From positions 494,501 through 558,500 of the forward strand of contig BGZK01000094.1 of NCBI GenBank assembly GCA_005406025.1: 64,000 nt of DNA, read 5' to 3'. The position numbers were made by a program, and so were the translations under genes. The notes below the pieces were generated by a model that was given only the letters and a program-made list of their open reading frames with translations, was not told the DNA's origin and searched no databases. Shown here in pieces: positions 47,981 through 60,620 of this stretch. Position 1 is the first letter of the stretch; each line of letters begins with the position of its first letter. Origin of the DNA: Eumeta japonica. Taxonomy: Eukaryota > Arthropoda > Insecta > Lepidoptera > Psychidae.

Positions 47981-48594
47981 TCTTATATGATTTATTTGTG
48001 TTGATTTTCAATCATTTGTATTTAATCATATATATCACTTATTTACTTACACTATATATTAAGTTTGCAAGAGATTGATTTATGAAACTATCTTACTGCT
48101 CACTGAGCTGTGAGTCATAAAATAATTCTAATCGTTTCTATAGTATTCCTATATCAAATTTAAATTTATTTCGTTATTTTTAATAATTTATATTCACTAC
48201 AATCAAGGGTAACTTAAGCTTACTTACTATAAATAAGAAATAAATGTCTGAAGGTAAAAAGTGAACAACAACAGCTGATTACAGAAACTATTCCACATTT
48301 TCAAAAACAAAATCATTACAAAATAAAAATGCAAACGTAGATAAATGAAAACAACAACAAAGAAAATGAAAAAAAATATCTATCTGGCTTATAAAAATAG
48401 GATAATTTGTGATGTACGGTAAAATAAAAATAAATAAAATATTTTAAAACATTTTATGTACTTTATATGAATTTATCACTTTATAAAGAAAAAAAGTAAA
48501 AATGTGGAGCTCTTAAGAAGAGTGGATACGTTTCTTAGATAAATCATGTTTATTGATCTTGTACAATTTATGTAGCTTTTGGTGTAAAAAGCTA
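47981..48594. other. AT-rich non-coding stretch
   Basis: No feature recognised. Confidence 0.5.
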
Positions 48595-48666
48595 TATGTG
48601 ATAGTATAGTGATTAATACCTTAGTTAGCGACGCCGGAGTACGGGGTTCAACCCTGATGGCCTGTT
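48595..48666 (+). pseudogene. tRNA-Asp-like relic (tRNA pseudogene or SINE head)
   Basis: GATAGTATAGTGATTAATA follows the D-arm of eukaryotic tRNA-Asp (GATAGTATAGTGGTTAGTA) almost base for base and supplies a pol III A box. GGTTCAACCCT at 48645-48655 is a near-perfect B box. The distance between them is that of a tRNA. The anticodon arm does not fold with a GTC loop and the acceptor ends do not pair, so it is not a working tRNA. A run of nine T residues follows at about 48674-48682. It may be an isolated pseudogene or the head of a SINE whose body I do not recognise. Confidence 0.6.
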
Positions 48667-48809
48667 ATAAGTGTTTTTTTTTTGAATTCATTTGCTTTAA
48701 GTTTAAAGTTTAAATAAGTTTTAAGGTATAGTTTATTATTTTCTATAGAGGCTATGAAGTATTTTAGCCTGACGAACGTCGAACATAGTTACTTATTCAA
48801 TTACCTACA

Positions 48810-48853
48810 CTAAATTACCCATACAATTCACATAAGTTGTATAGGTAATTTAG
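48810..48853. repeat. 17-bp short-loop inverted repeat
   Basis: CTAAATTACCCATACAA (48810-48826) pairs with 48837-48853 at 16 of 17 positions across a 10-base loop. Confidence 0.85.
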
Positions 48854-49689
48854 AACTTTTGCGTGATTATACATCACCAACTTGTGATTAAAAATAAATT
48901 TAATATTAGGTGTGGGTAAAAATTACAACTACAAAAATTAAATAGTGTAAGCAAAACTGAATTACATCATTAGAGACAAAATATGTTTTTTGCTACATTT
49001 AAAACCTTTCTTATAAAAATAGTAAGAGAATGATGAATAATTTTGTGGTGATTGCAAATACAAAGATGTATTTTTGTTAATAATAGTGCATCATAATAAA
49101 TTTTAACCATCATAATAATTGAAAGTATCGAATAGGCTGTCCTCTTGCAAATTCAATATATGTAACTTTGTGCACAATTTTCTGAAAAACGTACGTTTAT
49201 CAACCGAAAGGTCGCAATTGTAATTTATTACAAAATCACCAATACTTCTCGCTCGCTTCGATGTGCGTAAATAAATATTTGCCCAGAGGTTTATCGTTCA
49301 CGATCCTTATCCCGTTTTTTATGTGATTTCAGTCCTATTCTCTCTAATGTCAGTCCCGATGCCACTTTTCGTCGTTATTTCTGCTATTATTCAACAACAC
49401 TTAAAATAAAACATGTCCTATAATATTTTTTTTCAGGATTAAGTATTTCTCTATGCAAAATTTGATTACAATACGTTCATCCGTTTTGAAAACAACACAC
49501 GCAATCAGACACACAGTCATTCAATTTTATCATATTTGTATGTGGATTAAGGTAAAAACTTAGAAATGAACGGTTTTTAAAATTAAGTTATCTTACACTA
49601 CATTTTTTTACATACTTTTTTTAAATTACACATCGTTTTAATGACCAATATTATAATGCGAGCAATTTTTTTTTTATTATTAACGTACA
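48854..49689. other. AT-rich non-coding stretch
   Basis: No gene or transposon recognised. Confidence 0.5.
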
Positions 49690-49912
49690 TCTTGTAGAGT
49701 CGTTGCGTCAGCTCGTATCACACTACTCCTAAATCATCGTTACCAGATTTTTTAATTCCAGTTCGGGAGGCTCGATCTAAAGCCCAGCTGCTTTTTCGGG
49801 TTCGCGGCTGCTAGCGACCGACGTCGCCGATATGAAGACGACGTCCGCGGCTGACGCTCAATGTGCCCTCCGAGGCACGACGCGGATTATTTCATTTGAT
49901 AAAGCGACTTAA
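49690..49912. other. GC-rich island
   Basis: A CpG-rich block (for example CGACCGACGTCGCCGATATG at 49816-49835) between strongly AT-rich flanks. A splice-acceptor-like TTTTTTAATTCCAG ends at 49762, but all three frames beyond it contain stops within about 45 codons and no motif appears. A non-coding regulatory element is the better guess. Confidence 0.35.
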
Positions 49913-50559
49913 TTTTAGTTTGAGAAAATTTGATTTTACTTTGTGGGAAAATTTTTAAGCATGAGGCTATTTTTAGTACATGGCTGTAGCTGAAATTGGC
50001 CTAAAAATTTGAGAAACATGACAAAAATATTTTTTTTGATATCACTTCAATTTATGGTCATGAATTGAGTTTTCCGTTCTTAAAGCTTTTGGAATTCATA
50101 CCACCAACAATTAGAATCAAACGAGCTGATTTAACTCATCTAAATCAGTTTTAGAAAAGTTAGGACCATTTTTATTTATTTTTAGACAAACATATAGCAA
50201 ACCACAAATGCAATGAATTTTTGGTTTAGTATATAGTTACCAAAACATAGCGTTTTTCCATAATAATTATAAAGCAATATTTTTTGAATATAATTTTTAA
50301 TATTTTTTTTAATGCACTCAAACCTACCTTTTCACTATAGATTTTTAATATAGTAAAAAAAGCTTATGAAGCGATAAACGATATGCTGCGAATATACAAG
50401 AGAAATGATATAATCATAAATTGAAAATCGAAGTAAATTTACAAATGCTTAATAAATATTTGAATGTATGAAATTCTCAACCAAGATGGAAAGCTTACAA
50501 GTACATGTTAAGATTTTTATTTGAATCGCCATTATAAAATTCAGAATTTAGTATCTCGA

Positions 50560-50910
50560 CGGTCATTCTTATCGAAACGACAACTCACCTACTCAAACAC
50601 GAATCCAATACTTATTGGAAAGATAAAGAAAAAAACACGACAGAATACCTTTCGGCTACCAAGAAAATCCTCGCTGGCAAAGAAATTTAAGATCTTAATA
50701 CGATGGCGTGATTTGTGTGGGCAGAGACAGGTAATCAAGGGGCGGTTTCTTTACGACCAATTAAAATCTATATCGAAGAGGCCAATTAAGGCGTACGCGC
50801 CGTGCTTTACGAGAATCTGATGGGGAATTTACGCGGGACGACCCAGCCGGGACCAGACGGAGCAGCCGGACCCGGTCGTGTAGGCGAGGCGGCCTAGCCT
50901 AGGAGTTTTT
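50560..50910. other. GC-richer island with a chance-looking open frame
   Basis: Composition is balanced over about 350 bases, ending in a CG-rich stretch (GACGACCCAGCCGGGACC and following). A 99-codon basic frame (50521-50820) starts at TTG, has no motif and is probably not translated. Possible regulatory DNA. Confidence 0.35.
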
Positions 50911-51424
50911 TGCTTTTAGTTCTTCTTAACTGACGACTTAAGTTTCGTCCGGGAATCCTCACTATATAATGTTAATCAAGCAGAATGTTTTTAAGGTAAT
51001 CTTATTAGATTAGTTCTAATCGGTAATTTATGTAATTTTTATACTATTTTCTCATATAAAAAATATAATGAATTTGGTTTTATAATCCCGCGTAGGAAAT
51101 TAATTCGTAACGAATATAAGGTGTAAAGATGTTTTGAAATTTTCCACTTCCAAGTAGAACTTCTTACAAAACAGAAATCCTATAGACAAGGTTTGCAGTC
51201 GGAGTTTCATTCGTTCGTGTTTTAATTACTATGAAATTAATTTCAATATCATCACGTTAAAAATTGCTACTGCCTATACTGAATTATTAATCATATCAAT
51301 TTCAAAACTAAATTAAAAGATCAGAAATTATATAGAGTTGTTCTACGTATAATCGGTGCTGAATATTTTTCTCAAAATTAATATATATTTTTTTTAATCT
51401 GTTAACCAATCGTGCATGACTCTT

Positions 51425-51720
51425 CGCTAGATCTCGAGGTAAGCAGGCTCCGCTCGCCGGGCCGCGCGTTACAACAAATTTTCAATTATCCACGGCCCCG
51501 CATTTCCCGATGTGCTTGGATCGGATCATCGCACAAATTCAGCTGAAATGTAAATTATTTCGGTTGAGAATTATAAATATAATTGTAGGCGGCGTTGGGC
51601 GGGGCGCGCGCGCGCGCGGGCCAATGGGCGCGCGTGGGCGGCGCCGCCCGCAAGACTGATGTTGTAGTCGCAAAGCCTTCGCCGCGACCGCAGGCTTCGG
51701 CACGCTGCTGCAATATCAGA
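51425..51720. promoter_or_regulatory. strong GC-rich island with CCAAT and palindromic GC box
   Basis: The most CpG-rich block in the window. It contains an alternating GC tract (about 51604-51617), CCAATGGGCG at 51621-51630, the perfect palindrome GGGCGGCGCCGCCC at 51636-51649, and an imperfect 64-base hairpin (51656-51719, CTGATGTTG against CAATATCAG with AAGCCT/AGGCTT inside). Homeodomain-type ATTA words lie just upstream. No coding frame or TATA-box/initiator pair is evident. Promoter or enhancer function is inference. Confidence 0.4.
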
Positions 51721-54700
51721 TTGTTAATGCATTATAAATAGCGTCGATTATTAGCGTTTTATGAAGGCAAATATATTTATTGATAACAAGGATATTTTTT
51801 TTCTAATGACAACTTTATGAATTGAAGTTCAAGGTCAAGATAATTTAATAACATGATGAATAATAAACTTATATACGCAATAAAATTGAATACATTCAAT
51901 TTTTGAATTGATTCATTTTCAATTGATTCATGAACCAATACTTTTATTGTTCCAAAACTTAAATGTCAAAATATTTATGTGTCAATATTATTAATAATTC
52001 GACGTAACAAATATATTTATACTAATTGTAATACTTATAAAGAATTTCTTACAAAAAATAAAAAATGTTCATACTGAAATTACTTTCATGAATATTTTAT
52101 GTGTATTCATAAATACAATCATTTATTTTATAAAAACATATTGCAAACTATTATGATGTGGAAGAATACCGACAATCACTTACTAAATAAGCTATCACCG
52201 AGAACCAACCCAAATATTTTTCTGCAGATGATATTAATATTTGCAAATACGTTCAAATCCATGAACTTATTCAATATATACATACCTCTATGTGAATCCT
52301 AGAATATAAGTTTTATCTTATCTTCGTATATGTGCTCGAAGGTAACTGAAAGATCTCTTGCTATCTTGTGTTCGTAACTTCTTAATTACCCATTATTGAT
52401 CGATGAAGTTTGGAGGTTGAGAAGTTCAATTGACCGCATAACCATGTAACTAGAGTTTAAAGTACCAGAGCCACGATGCCATGATCCTAAACCTGATTAC
52501 CTGCAGCCATAATGTTAGTATATTCTATAAACAACTTCATGAAATTGTGTTTCATAGGAAAGTTCTTGTCCAGCTATGGATTGCCATAGATATAGATGGT
52601 GACGAAATATCTATTTGATTTTATTTATCCGGAGATTGTACCTTTAACTTGCCGTGTTAGCACGGAGACTTCAGGTATTCTTCGATGTAGGTAGCCAGTG
52701 ACTTCATTCCTATTAGACTAAAAACTCTTTAGTAAAATTTTTTCAAAGTTGGAGGTTAAACCGGTATATTTTTGCTTCATAAATGCGGTTAAGCTTTTCA
52801 CCGCCAACATCTTTTTGAAAATTCTATAGGTAGCTTGTTTTTATTTCGCTTTGTAAATATATTGATCATTTTCGTTATTTGTTTACAGCATTGATTTTCT
52901 GACGGCATACTTTATTTTCACTTTTATGATAATTCAATTTCTATTTCATATTGTCGATTCATTTCCGCTTCATATTGCTAAATTAATACTTTTAGCACGT
53001 CGTTTTTATTTCTAAATTTGATCGTAGAGGAAAACAATCCAGCTATACCATACAAAATATAAACGAACAAATAAAACGAAATATTCTGTTCAGCTGCAAT
53101 TAAGCTGTCAATAAATTGATTTGAACATCTAATGAATTTTTGTACGGAATCGTTTTAAAAGACTACATGACTTCAACTAAAGATGGTTCACTCGATTCCT
53201 TTACCAGATTTTCAGTCCACTTCGCGGTAGCTCATCTCACATAGAGACCTCCAGCTCGTGGTCTTTACTCGAGAACCTTTCTTCGGGTAAAATATGCGTA
53301 AAATAAAAGGTTTATTAGAACTTTCGACAACATGTGAGGTTATCGAAACGTATTAGACCATAATTTGAATTCTAGTCTAATACGCTCTAATTGGATACTA
53401 TAAATAATTATAAGTAATCGTTTTAGAAAAAAACAGTGCACTGAGTATTGAAAGCAGGATGTATTGAAAGACATAGCTTCAGTCTTAGTTCATTTCACTT
53501 TAAATAGTACTAACAAAAACATTTTTTTTCCTGTTTTTTTTAACATTATCTGACACTTGTAACGTTATTAGATTATAAAATTACTCATTTTGTCATCTTT
53601 TACAAGGAATAAAATAACTCAGCATCAATATGGAAGCTGAAATTTAAAAAGTAAAAATATGCTAATGAAGTGGAAAATGGCAAAAGAAATACAATCAATA
53701 CATAAACGGAAGAACGCTATCTTTTCCTGGTTACTTTCACTATTGGTTTCCATTTGATCATCGCAGGTCGATCTAAGTCAAGTTGTCTAATTAGGAAAAG
53801 CGAGGCCTTCTTAGAAAAAAATCTTCGCCATTTATGCGAAATTTTGACACGACAGCAATAGCTAACTCATACGACTCTAGCAAATATGAATCGTTATTCT
53901 AATTTTAAATAAAAAGTACATGAAGTGCTGGTCTTCTACGGAACTCTGAACCAAGTTACGCACAAGGCCAGTATTACAAGTATTGCATTGCCAGACAAAA
54001 ACTGTCATCGAGAATTAATTATCTAGTGCCTTCTACATACAAACGTCGCACGAGGACGTCTTTGTCGCCGTCCGCTTCTGTCAGACCGCTGCAAAAGCAT
54101 GGCTGCCAATTATCTTTTAAACCCTGACATCTACGTATTAAAATAAATGCAAATATTAAACGTGTTATTTTCTCGTGATTGGGTACAGCTATAGATACGA
54201 GTTACGAAACATAACCACCTTATTTGTGTCATATTTGAATATTAAAACCATTTAATTCCAAATGAACACAACTTCGACGTGATTTTGAACGGTTTGCCTT
54301 GACTTTATATTCGTCTGTGAATGAAGTAGATATATTTAAAAGTACACGAGAAACAATAATTTAAATTAATTACTGTATAATGAGCTACTATTTTGAAATT
54401 AAATTTATATAGATGTAATAAATCATTCTCATAACTGTTTTATCACGTAGGTCTTTTTTTAGTGCATATATATACATATATATTTCTGTACTGTTTCTAA
54501 AATAACATTATTTAATGTTATATTGAATTGTGCCTGGTTTTTCCCTTTACATAAATTATTTTCTGTAAGAAAATTTATGTAAAAAAACATAGTACTTTAC
54601 AATTATCACATATTGTAAAAGGCTATGAATGAATTTAAAATGCAATAATTTGAAAATAAACCCTGTCCAAAATTGCATATTTTTACAAGAGTTTCTATTT

Positions 54701-55139
54701 TTAGCTTGATTTCAAATAGCATAGAATTAATTTTCTTTACTGTTCCTGGGAGTAATCAAAAACTCCAACCAAGATCACAATATCTTTATTGCTTTTTACA
54801 AATGCTAGTTTAGATACATTATTCAAAATAGTATTATTACTATTTTACTTATGTGAAGAATAGAAAATATACTTTTTTTACAATTTCAAATTTATATCTC
54901 CTTCAGATAAAACAAACATCATTAAATACTTTAAGTACATTAAAGCTTTATACAAAATCGTTTGTGTAAAACATAAATTTTGTATTTTGAACAATAAGTA
55001 CTATTTTTTATATAGAGATTACTTCCTATGGCACCTCAGTCGCCAGTGAAACTACCCTATTGACAGCTTAAATTAATAACAGAGAATCGTGAAAGCTTGA
55101 AAGCTCTCGTATTACCGTCGCATAAACGTCACATGCTCA
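51721..55139. other. AT-rich non-coding stretch
   Basis: No gene or recognisable transposon. A small hairpin with a 3-base bulge is at 54547-54582. A short GC-rich patch is at about 54045-54100. Confidence 0.5.
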
Positions 55140-55600
55140 AGGGCTGCCGGCCACCAAATGACTCATAAAATTGTTCAAATATCCCACAACAGAGATAAAT
55201 TTCATCGGGCGCAGTGAGACCGCCGGCAAAGCGCCGCCGGCGACGAGCGACAAACGCTCTCATGTCAATCATTTATGTCAAACAAAATATAAAAATCAAT
55301 TTACACTGACACCCGACTGCAGTGAGTGTCTACATCTCTTCATTACCGCGCGCGAACACCATAAACGCTAACAATAGCTCCCGGCTTCACGTGAATGAAT
55401 TATGCGCCCGGCAGAGGGAGATAGTATAATAACAAGCATTTTGTTCATTGTTAATTCGTACCACTGCTGTGCCCCGAACGATAAATTAACGATTAGATAT
55501 AACGCAGAAGTGCCTCGAATGATTTATAATTTTCAAGAGGGGACTTACCTGCAAGCCTTTATTGCCGAGTGGAATTCGCGAAATAATTTAAAGTCGACCA
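55140..55600. promoter_or_regulatory. GC-rich island with clustered transcription-factor-like words
   Basis: In order there are ATGACTCAT (55158-55166, palindromic AP-1 type), a CpG-rich GCGCCGCCGGCG stretch, TGATTGACAT on the minus strand (55262-55271, the Exd/Pbx-Hth/Meis composite word), TGACATAAA on the minus strand (55272-55280), and CACGTG (55388-55393, E-box). Such clustering is typical of developmental enhancers. Individual motifs are short and occur by chance, so the enhancer call is inference. The 79-codon frame from 55402 shows no domain. Confidence 0.4.
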
Positions 55601-58600
55601 CAATATGCCGCTTATATATAATATATATTTTTTGTTTGTAGGTAGGAGAAATGCAATTTTGTGCGACCATTAAAATGAGTTACATGTTCTTTGTTGTTGC
55701 GCGTCAAAAGATGGAAAAGATAAAATGTAACTTTTAATTTAAGAAAATATTTTAGCTCTTATGAAAAAAAGCGCACCAGGTGATCAGTTTAGTAATAATT
55801 AATTATTTGTATTTTTTGAGTCTATAGCAAAACAAGATCATCTTGTGGATATATCAGCTTAGAAAAAAAGGTAAATTAATAATTTAATGCATCCAAAGTT
55901 GTCATTGACTTTTTTATAATTTTTAGAGTTCCGTAAATACTTTAAATGAAAAATGACACACAAAATCATTTCTGTGTTCATTTTTTTTTTCGCAGCGGCT
56001 TTCCATGCACACGTATCGTCAGTGTAGGATAATTATAAAATAGGTACCATTTCAAATTACCTATGAACTTGAGTTGACCCCTTTAAGCTAAGTCTCATTT
56101 AATTCTAGCTGTGCCTACGACTTGGCCCGCGTGAAGTTATCGGTTAATCACATAAAGTTTTTGTCGCAAATCAATCTCCTTACTCATTCACCGGTCCATT
56201 TTCCCTCCCCCCTCTCTACTTTCTCCACTTTAATCGTTCCCCTCCTTTACTTTCAAAGCTCCCCCTCAACCTCTTTAGAAAATTCTCAGACAAGAACTTT
56301 AAATGAGGGTAACTGTTTTATTACGTCTGATTTAAATTAAATAAATCCCATATTATGCTCCAAGCCACGCTATGTCTACCTTCTCGTCAAAACTGTATGA
56401 ACATCCGTTCAATAATTTAAAGATGTGTGCAAACAGACATACAATCATACAAAAAATTTAAAAGTCATTGTTTTCTCCTATATTACCTTTGTCTATTTTT
56501 CATCCATATATATTTTTCAGATATTTTTTGAAAGTGCCTGCTTATAGGGATTGTGAAAACAATTTATGTAGTTGAATGATCTAAAAGATTACACTTAGTT
56601 CGAATGTAATGAATAATAGCAATTTTCTTTTGTTATTTTGTATTACTATTACATTTAGATTTGAAGGGTAAATATCTAGATGGTTATCTACATAAAGGTT
56701 TATAAAGAACGACTCATTTTTCGTAATAATGGTGCATATTACGAAGGTTGTTGATCTATGTATCCTTTAATAAATAACAAGTGAAATAAGCACCATTTGG
56801 TAACTTGTATCATGTAAAGCAGATCAAATCGGTCGCTTCCACTTTGGCATTTAGACTAATGACTTAGGAGCTAGCATATACATATTTATTAAATGAATAA
56901 TTACACCACATCAGCGCATTCAACAAGTTGATGGTCTGGTCGATTTTGTTTTAATATAAGCCGCTTTATAGACCACGAAAATTTCAAGTGTACAAGAATT
57001 AATATCACACCTATTTAATTAAAACTGGATTTAGTTTTGTTCGGATACTGAAACCCCGGATTCGGAACTCAAACTACTCCTCGTATTGTCATACTCTGAC
57101 CTGAGCGGATTTTCTATGGTACGAATTTACGTCTTCAACATATCTATAATTGCTACTGTTGTAATAAAAATGTTACCGAAAACAAACGGATCTCCGACAC
57201 GAACCCTTTCGATTTATTATCTAAGAACGAGGACTTTCCTAAACGAATTTCAAAGTTTTTATACTTTATATGGCCATTAGTTTTTTGTTCCTTATTTATG
57301 GGGCCCGTAGGTACAAGCCGGCCCGGGCAGGTGGTCGCTACTTAATCAAGATGTTACCGAAAGAAAATAAAACGTCGTAGGCATCGTTACAGTTTTTTTC
57401 CTCTGAGTTATAGTTTTGTTTGCTTTAAATTATGTGAGGTGGAGCTTGGCGCTGCCTTTGTCCAGTTATTTATATGTATATGAAATTTAAATAGCTTGTG
57501 GGAAAGACGGCGAGTTCATGAATACATTAGCAATGATTTTAATTTTTAGGAACCTCGATGATTTATATGATAGAAGACTCGAATTAAAGTAGAGAGAACG
57601 TTTTAATTTACAAATTTTATTCACGTCTACCGTAATTTAAATTTAGTATGGTGCCCCGTGAGGTTATTAACATTCTACTCGGTTAAGTCCCGTTTCGTTA
57701 AAAGTATATTCTATGTATTAACAAAGAATAGAAGATTATCTAATTAAGACTAAGACTTCGTAGTTAAATCTGCGGTTAGTATTAGGGTCTGTCTTGTGTT
57801 TACCTGCACCTACATACAGGTACAGCCTTCCCATTTTATTTAATTATGCGTCTTTTAAAAGGAACCTTCTAGAATAAAGAAGGTAATCAGACTAAAAGCA
57901 AGAGGTATGTTATATAAAACGTAAGATAAAAAAATAATGAAACGTTTTTGAAACAATAGTTACAATTTAAATGCGCAACACTGCCGAATTGTAGTATTAT
58001 GATAAATGTTTTATCATACTTCTTATAAAAAATAATTGAAATATCAAGAAATCACTAAAATAATTAAAACATTTATATAGCAATATTTTCAAATGTACTT
58101 ATTTTCAATTTTTAGATAGGTTAGGAACCCCAAACGTAGTGTTGATGTTTAATAAAAGTTTAGAGAGAAATCCTACATTTCATCCTTTTAGAAGGATGAA
58201 TTCATTTTTTTATGTTCGTTTGTTGCGGAAAGTATAAAATCGTTTTAAAATTATTGCTTGAGCACTTTCAAACCAAGAATGCATGCAACCGTAATTTTTT
58301 TAATAAAAAAATATTTTACTTTATAGTAAAAAGAAACTTAAAATAATGGAGTTGTACGACTCTTTTCACCTACTTCAAAAAAAGTCGGAAGTTCTCAATT
58401 CGGTTGTATTTTAAAACAAAATTAGATTGTTTATGAAATATCTTTTTAATCATTAAAAACAAATAGATCAAATTTGTTGTTGACAAGTCTTGTCTTCAAA
58501 ATTTGTAATAACTTACAGATGCATAAACAATTTTAACGATATATGGAGATTGTAATTGATACATTACTGAGAATTCCGACTTTTTAAGAGAGTTACTTTA

Positions 58601-59055
58601 ATATTTAAAACATTAAAAATGTTTGTTAGTCATTTTACTGATTAGATATTTTATTTTAATGATTCATATTCTTATTTACATATAATAAAGTCCAGAAGTA
58701 GGTTTAGAATACATCGAATAAGATATACGTAATTTACATTTAAACATTTTTGTAATAAACATTTTAAAAATCATATAAATTACTGATTAGTACGTGATTT
58801 TGTTTTGTAGTTCCATAGCACCGATATGACTCGTTAAATGCAGAAATACGACGTTGTATTAGTTAACAGCTATTTTTATTGAAAATCCTACAAACATCTT
58901 GAAGTAAAATAACTTTTGCCCCTTATATAATACACAAAATTACATAAGACGATATATGTATTACGTGTTCAACATGTTCCACGTATATTTTGGTCAAATG
59001 AAAACTCAACACAAAATACTTTTATATAAAGCAAGATAAAACATTGACTACTACA
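55601..59055. other. AT-rich non-coding stretch
   Basis: No gene. The plus strand is strongly pyrimidine-rich at 56160-56285. A GC patch (GCCGGCCCGGGCAGG) lies near 57318-57332. At 58369-58412 the sequence ACCTACTTCAAAAAAAGTCG and the following GAAGTTCTCAATTCGG match the start of a common lepidopteran dispersed repeat; only this fragment is visible. Confidence 0.5.
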
Positions 59056-59098
59056 AATCCACAAAACAGTGAAAAGTCGATTCACTGTTTTGTGGATT
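59056..59098. repeat. perfect 18-bp inverted repeat, 7-base loop
   Basis: AATCCACAAAACAGTGAA (59056-59073) and its exact reverse complement (59081-59098) flank AAGTCGA. Confidence 0.95.
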
Positions 59099-59559
59099 CA
59101 GTAAAAAGAAATTCAGTTAATTTTAATTAATATATGTTCACAATATGCGATTAAAAAATGTACAATATATTTTATAATTTGAAATTGTTTGAAATACATT
59201 CGTCATTATATAATGCAATTACCATAAATGAGATTTGATTTTGTTTTTAAATGCAATTATGTATTTTATAACTATTTCAATTATCATTTTGTATCTTTGT
59301 ACCTAACATTAAATTTCTTTCGAGATACCTCTCGACATAAATGTAATGTTAGTCTGAGGTATTAGGTACTCGACGAACAAGAAAACTCAAACAAGAAAAG
59401 ACAACATTGAAGATGTGCTCTGTATGTCGGATTAAAATCATGCATCATATTTTCAAATTCTCTCTTGGGATTTGCGTCATTTAAAATATGAAATCAAATT
59501 AATGATCACTTTATACTTACAAAAGATCCTAATATTTAATTTATGCAGTAATTCATCAG

Positions 59560-59875
59560 CGTCGATGGAGATATTCGAGGGTAGACGAAACTCGGCTCCC
59601 CGAACGCTCGTTTTTGGTTTAGTCAACAAAGTGTACCGAATGAACTCTGAACTTTTGTCCAGGAAAGTGCGGAGGGAGCGGCGCCGGGGGCAGCCCGGGG
59701 CCGACAAAAGATAAAAGAGAGTTATAAGTGGCCCTCGGCAGCGCCATCAAGTCGTTACAACACCCGTAAAATATTTCAAATTGTGCCCAATGCCGCGGAA
59801 AACGGAAGTTACATATTTCGCGAGCCCGCCGCCCGCGGCGTCGCCTCGCGCCAGAAAACGCTGGAAACGGATTAT
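59560..59875. other. GC-rich island
   Basis: A CpG-rich block including GGAGCGGCGCCGGGGGCAGC near 59675 and CGCCGCCCGCGGCGTCGCCT near 59828, with AGATAA-type GATA words between them. Overlapping open frames on both strands (about 76-80 codons) are by-products of high GC and show no motif. Confidence 0.35.
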
Positions 59876-60344
59876 ATAGAATATCTGGTCAGACATTATT
59901 TTGATAATGAAAATTATTTTGATTCCTTGAAGTTTGATTAAAACAGTATATGCATTAAATTTTAGAGAGAAAATAATGCTGAATAGATGATTGGCATGAT
60001 GAAAACCGTCATTAGTTTGGTGAATATAAAAGAATTTTAATGCATAAAAGACACTTCAATGCAGAGAAATTATGAAATTAAATAACGAACCATCAGATAT
60101 TTAACCAACAGTCATTTAAAGGCCTTCATTAATAATAAAACATACTTTCGATGCACAGATTATATTCTAAATTTTATCTAAGAAATTATTGATATTGTTT
60201 TGAACATATTTTTATAACTTTAACTTTCTTTTTGCCAAAGATATCATCGCGTTGAATATTATAAATATTTTATGCATCCCCACATAACATATATAAAGGC
60301 TTAGTTAAAATGTTTAAAACCAAAGGCAAAGAACTAAAAAAGGG

Positions 60345-60620
60345 CCCCCACAAAGAGCGCAAGCTCACCGGTGAACTCTAAAACCGACGCCAGGACACCC
60401 CTCAGTTGCGCGATAGAGTCATAACATATTTTAAAACGCAGTGTCCGGTATTTCGATTTAACGGTCCGGCGGCGCGCGCCGGCGCGTCGGCCGCCCAATC
60501 ATGCTTTATGTACTGCAATCATACTAGCGTAGAAGCTCGTTATATTTAACGTGCCGACCGCAGCTTCCACTACGTCTGCGTTGAGTTTCAAACTTCATGG
60601 GAATGGTCACCCATAATCTC
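60345..60620. other. GC-rich island
   Basis: It contains the GC palindrome CCGGCGGCGCGCGCCGG (60466-60482), CCAATCATG and CTTTATG just after it, and a CGCAGCTTCCACTACGTCTG stretch. No coding frame. Possible regulatory element. Confidence 0.35.

Noticed and set aside
49763..49912. Possible exon after TTTTTTAATTCCAG
   Set aside because: All three frames meet stops within about 45 codons and none gives a familiar sequence. No matching donor site is convincing.
50521..50820. 99-codon basic frame in a GC-richer island
   Set aside because: It starts at TTG, shows no motif and is explained by balanced composition in the island. Kept only as part of the island.
59472..59714. Overlapping 76-80-codon frames on both strands
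   Set aside because: Frames open on both strands of a GC-rich block with no motif are expected by chance.
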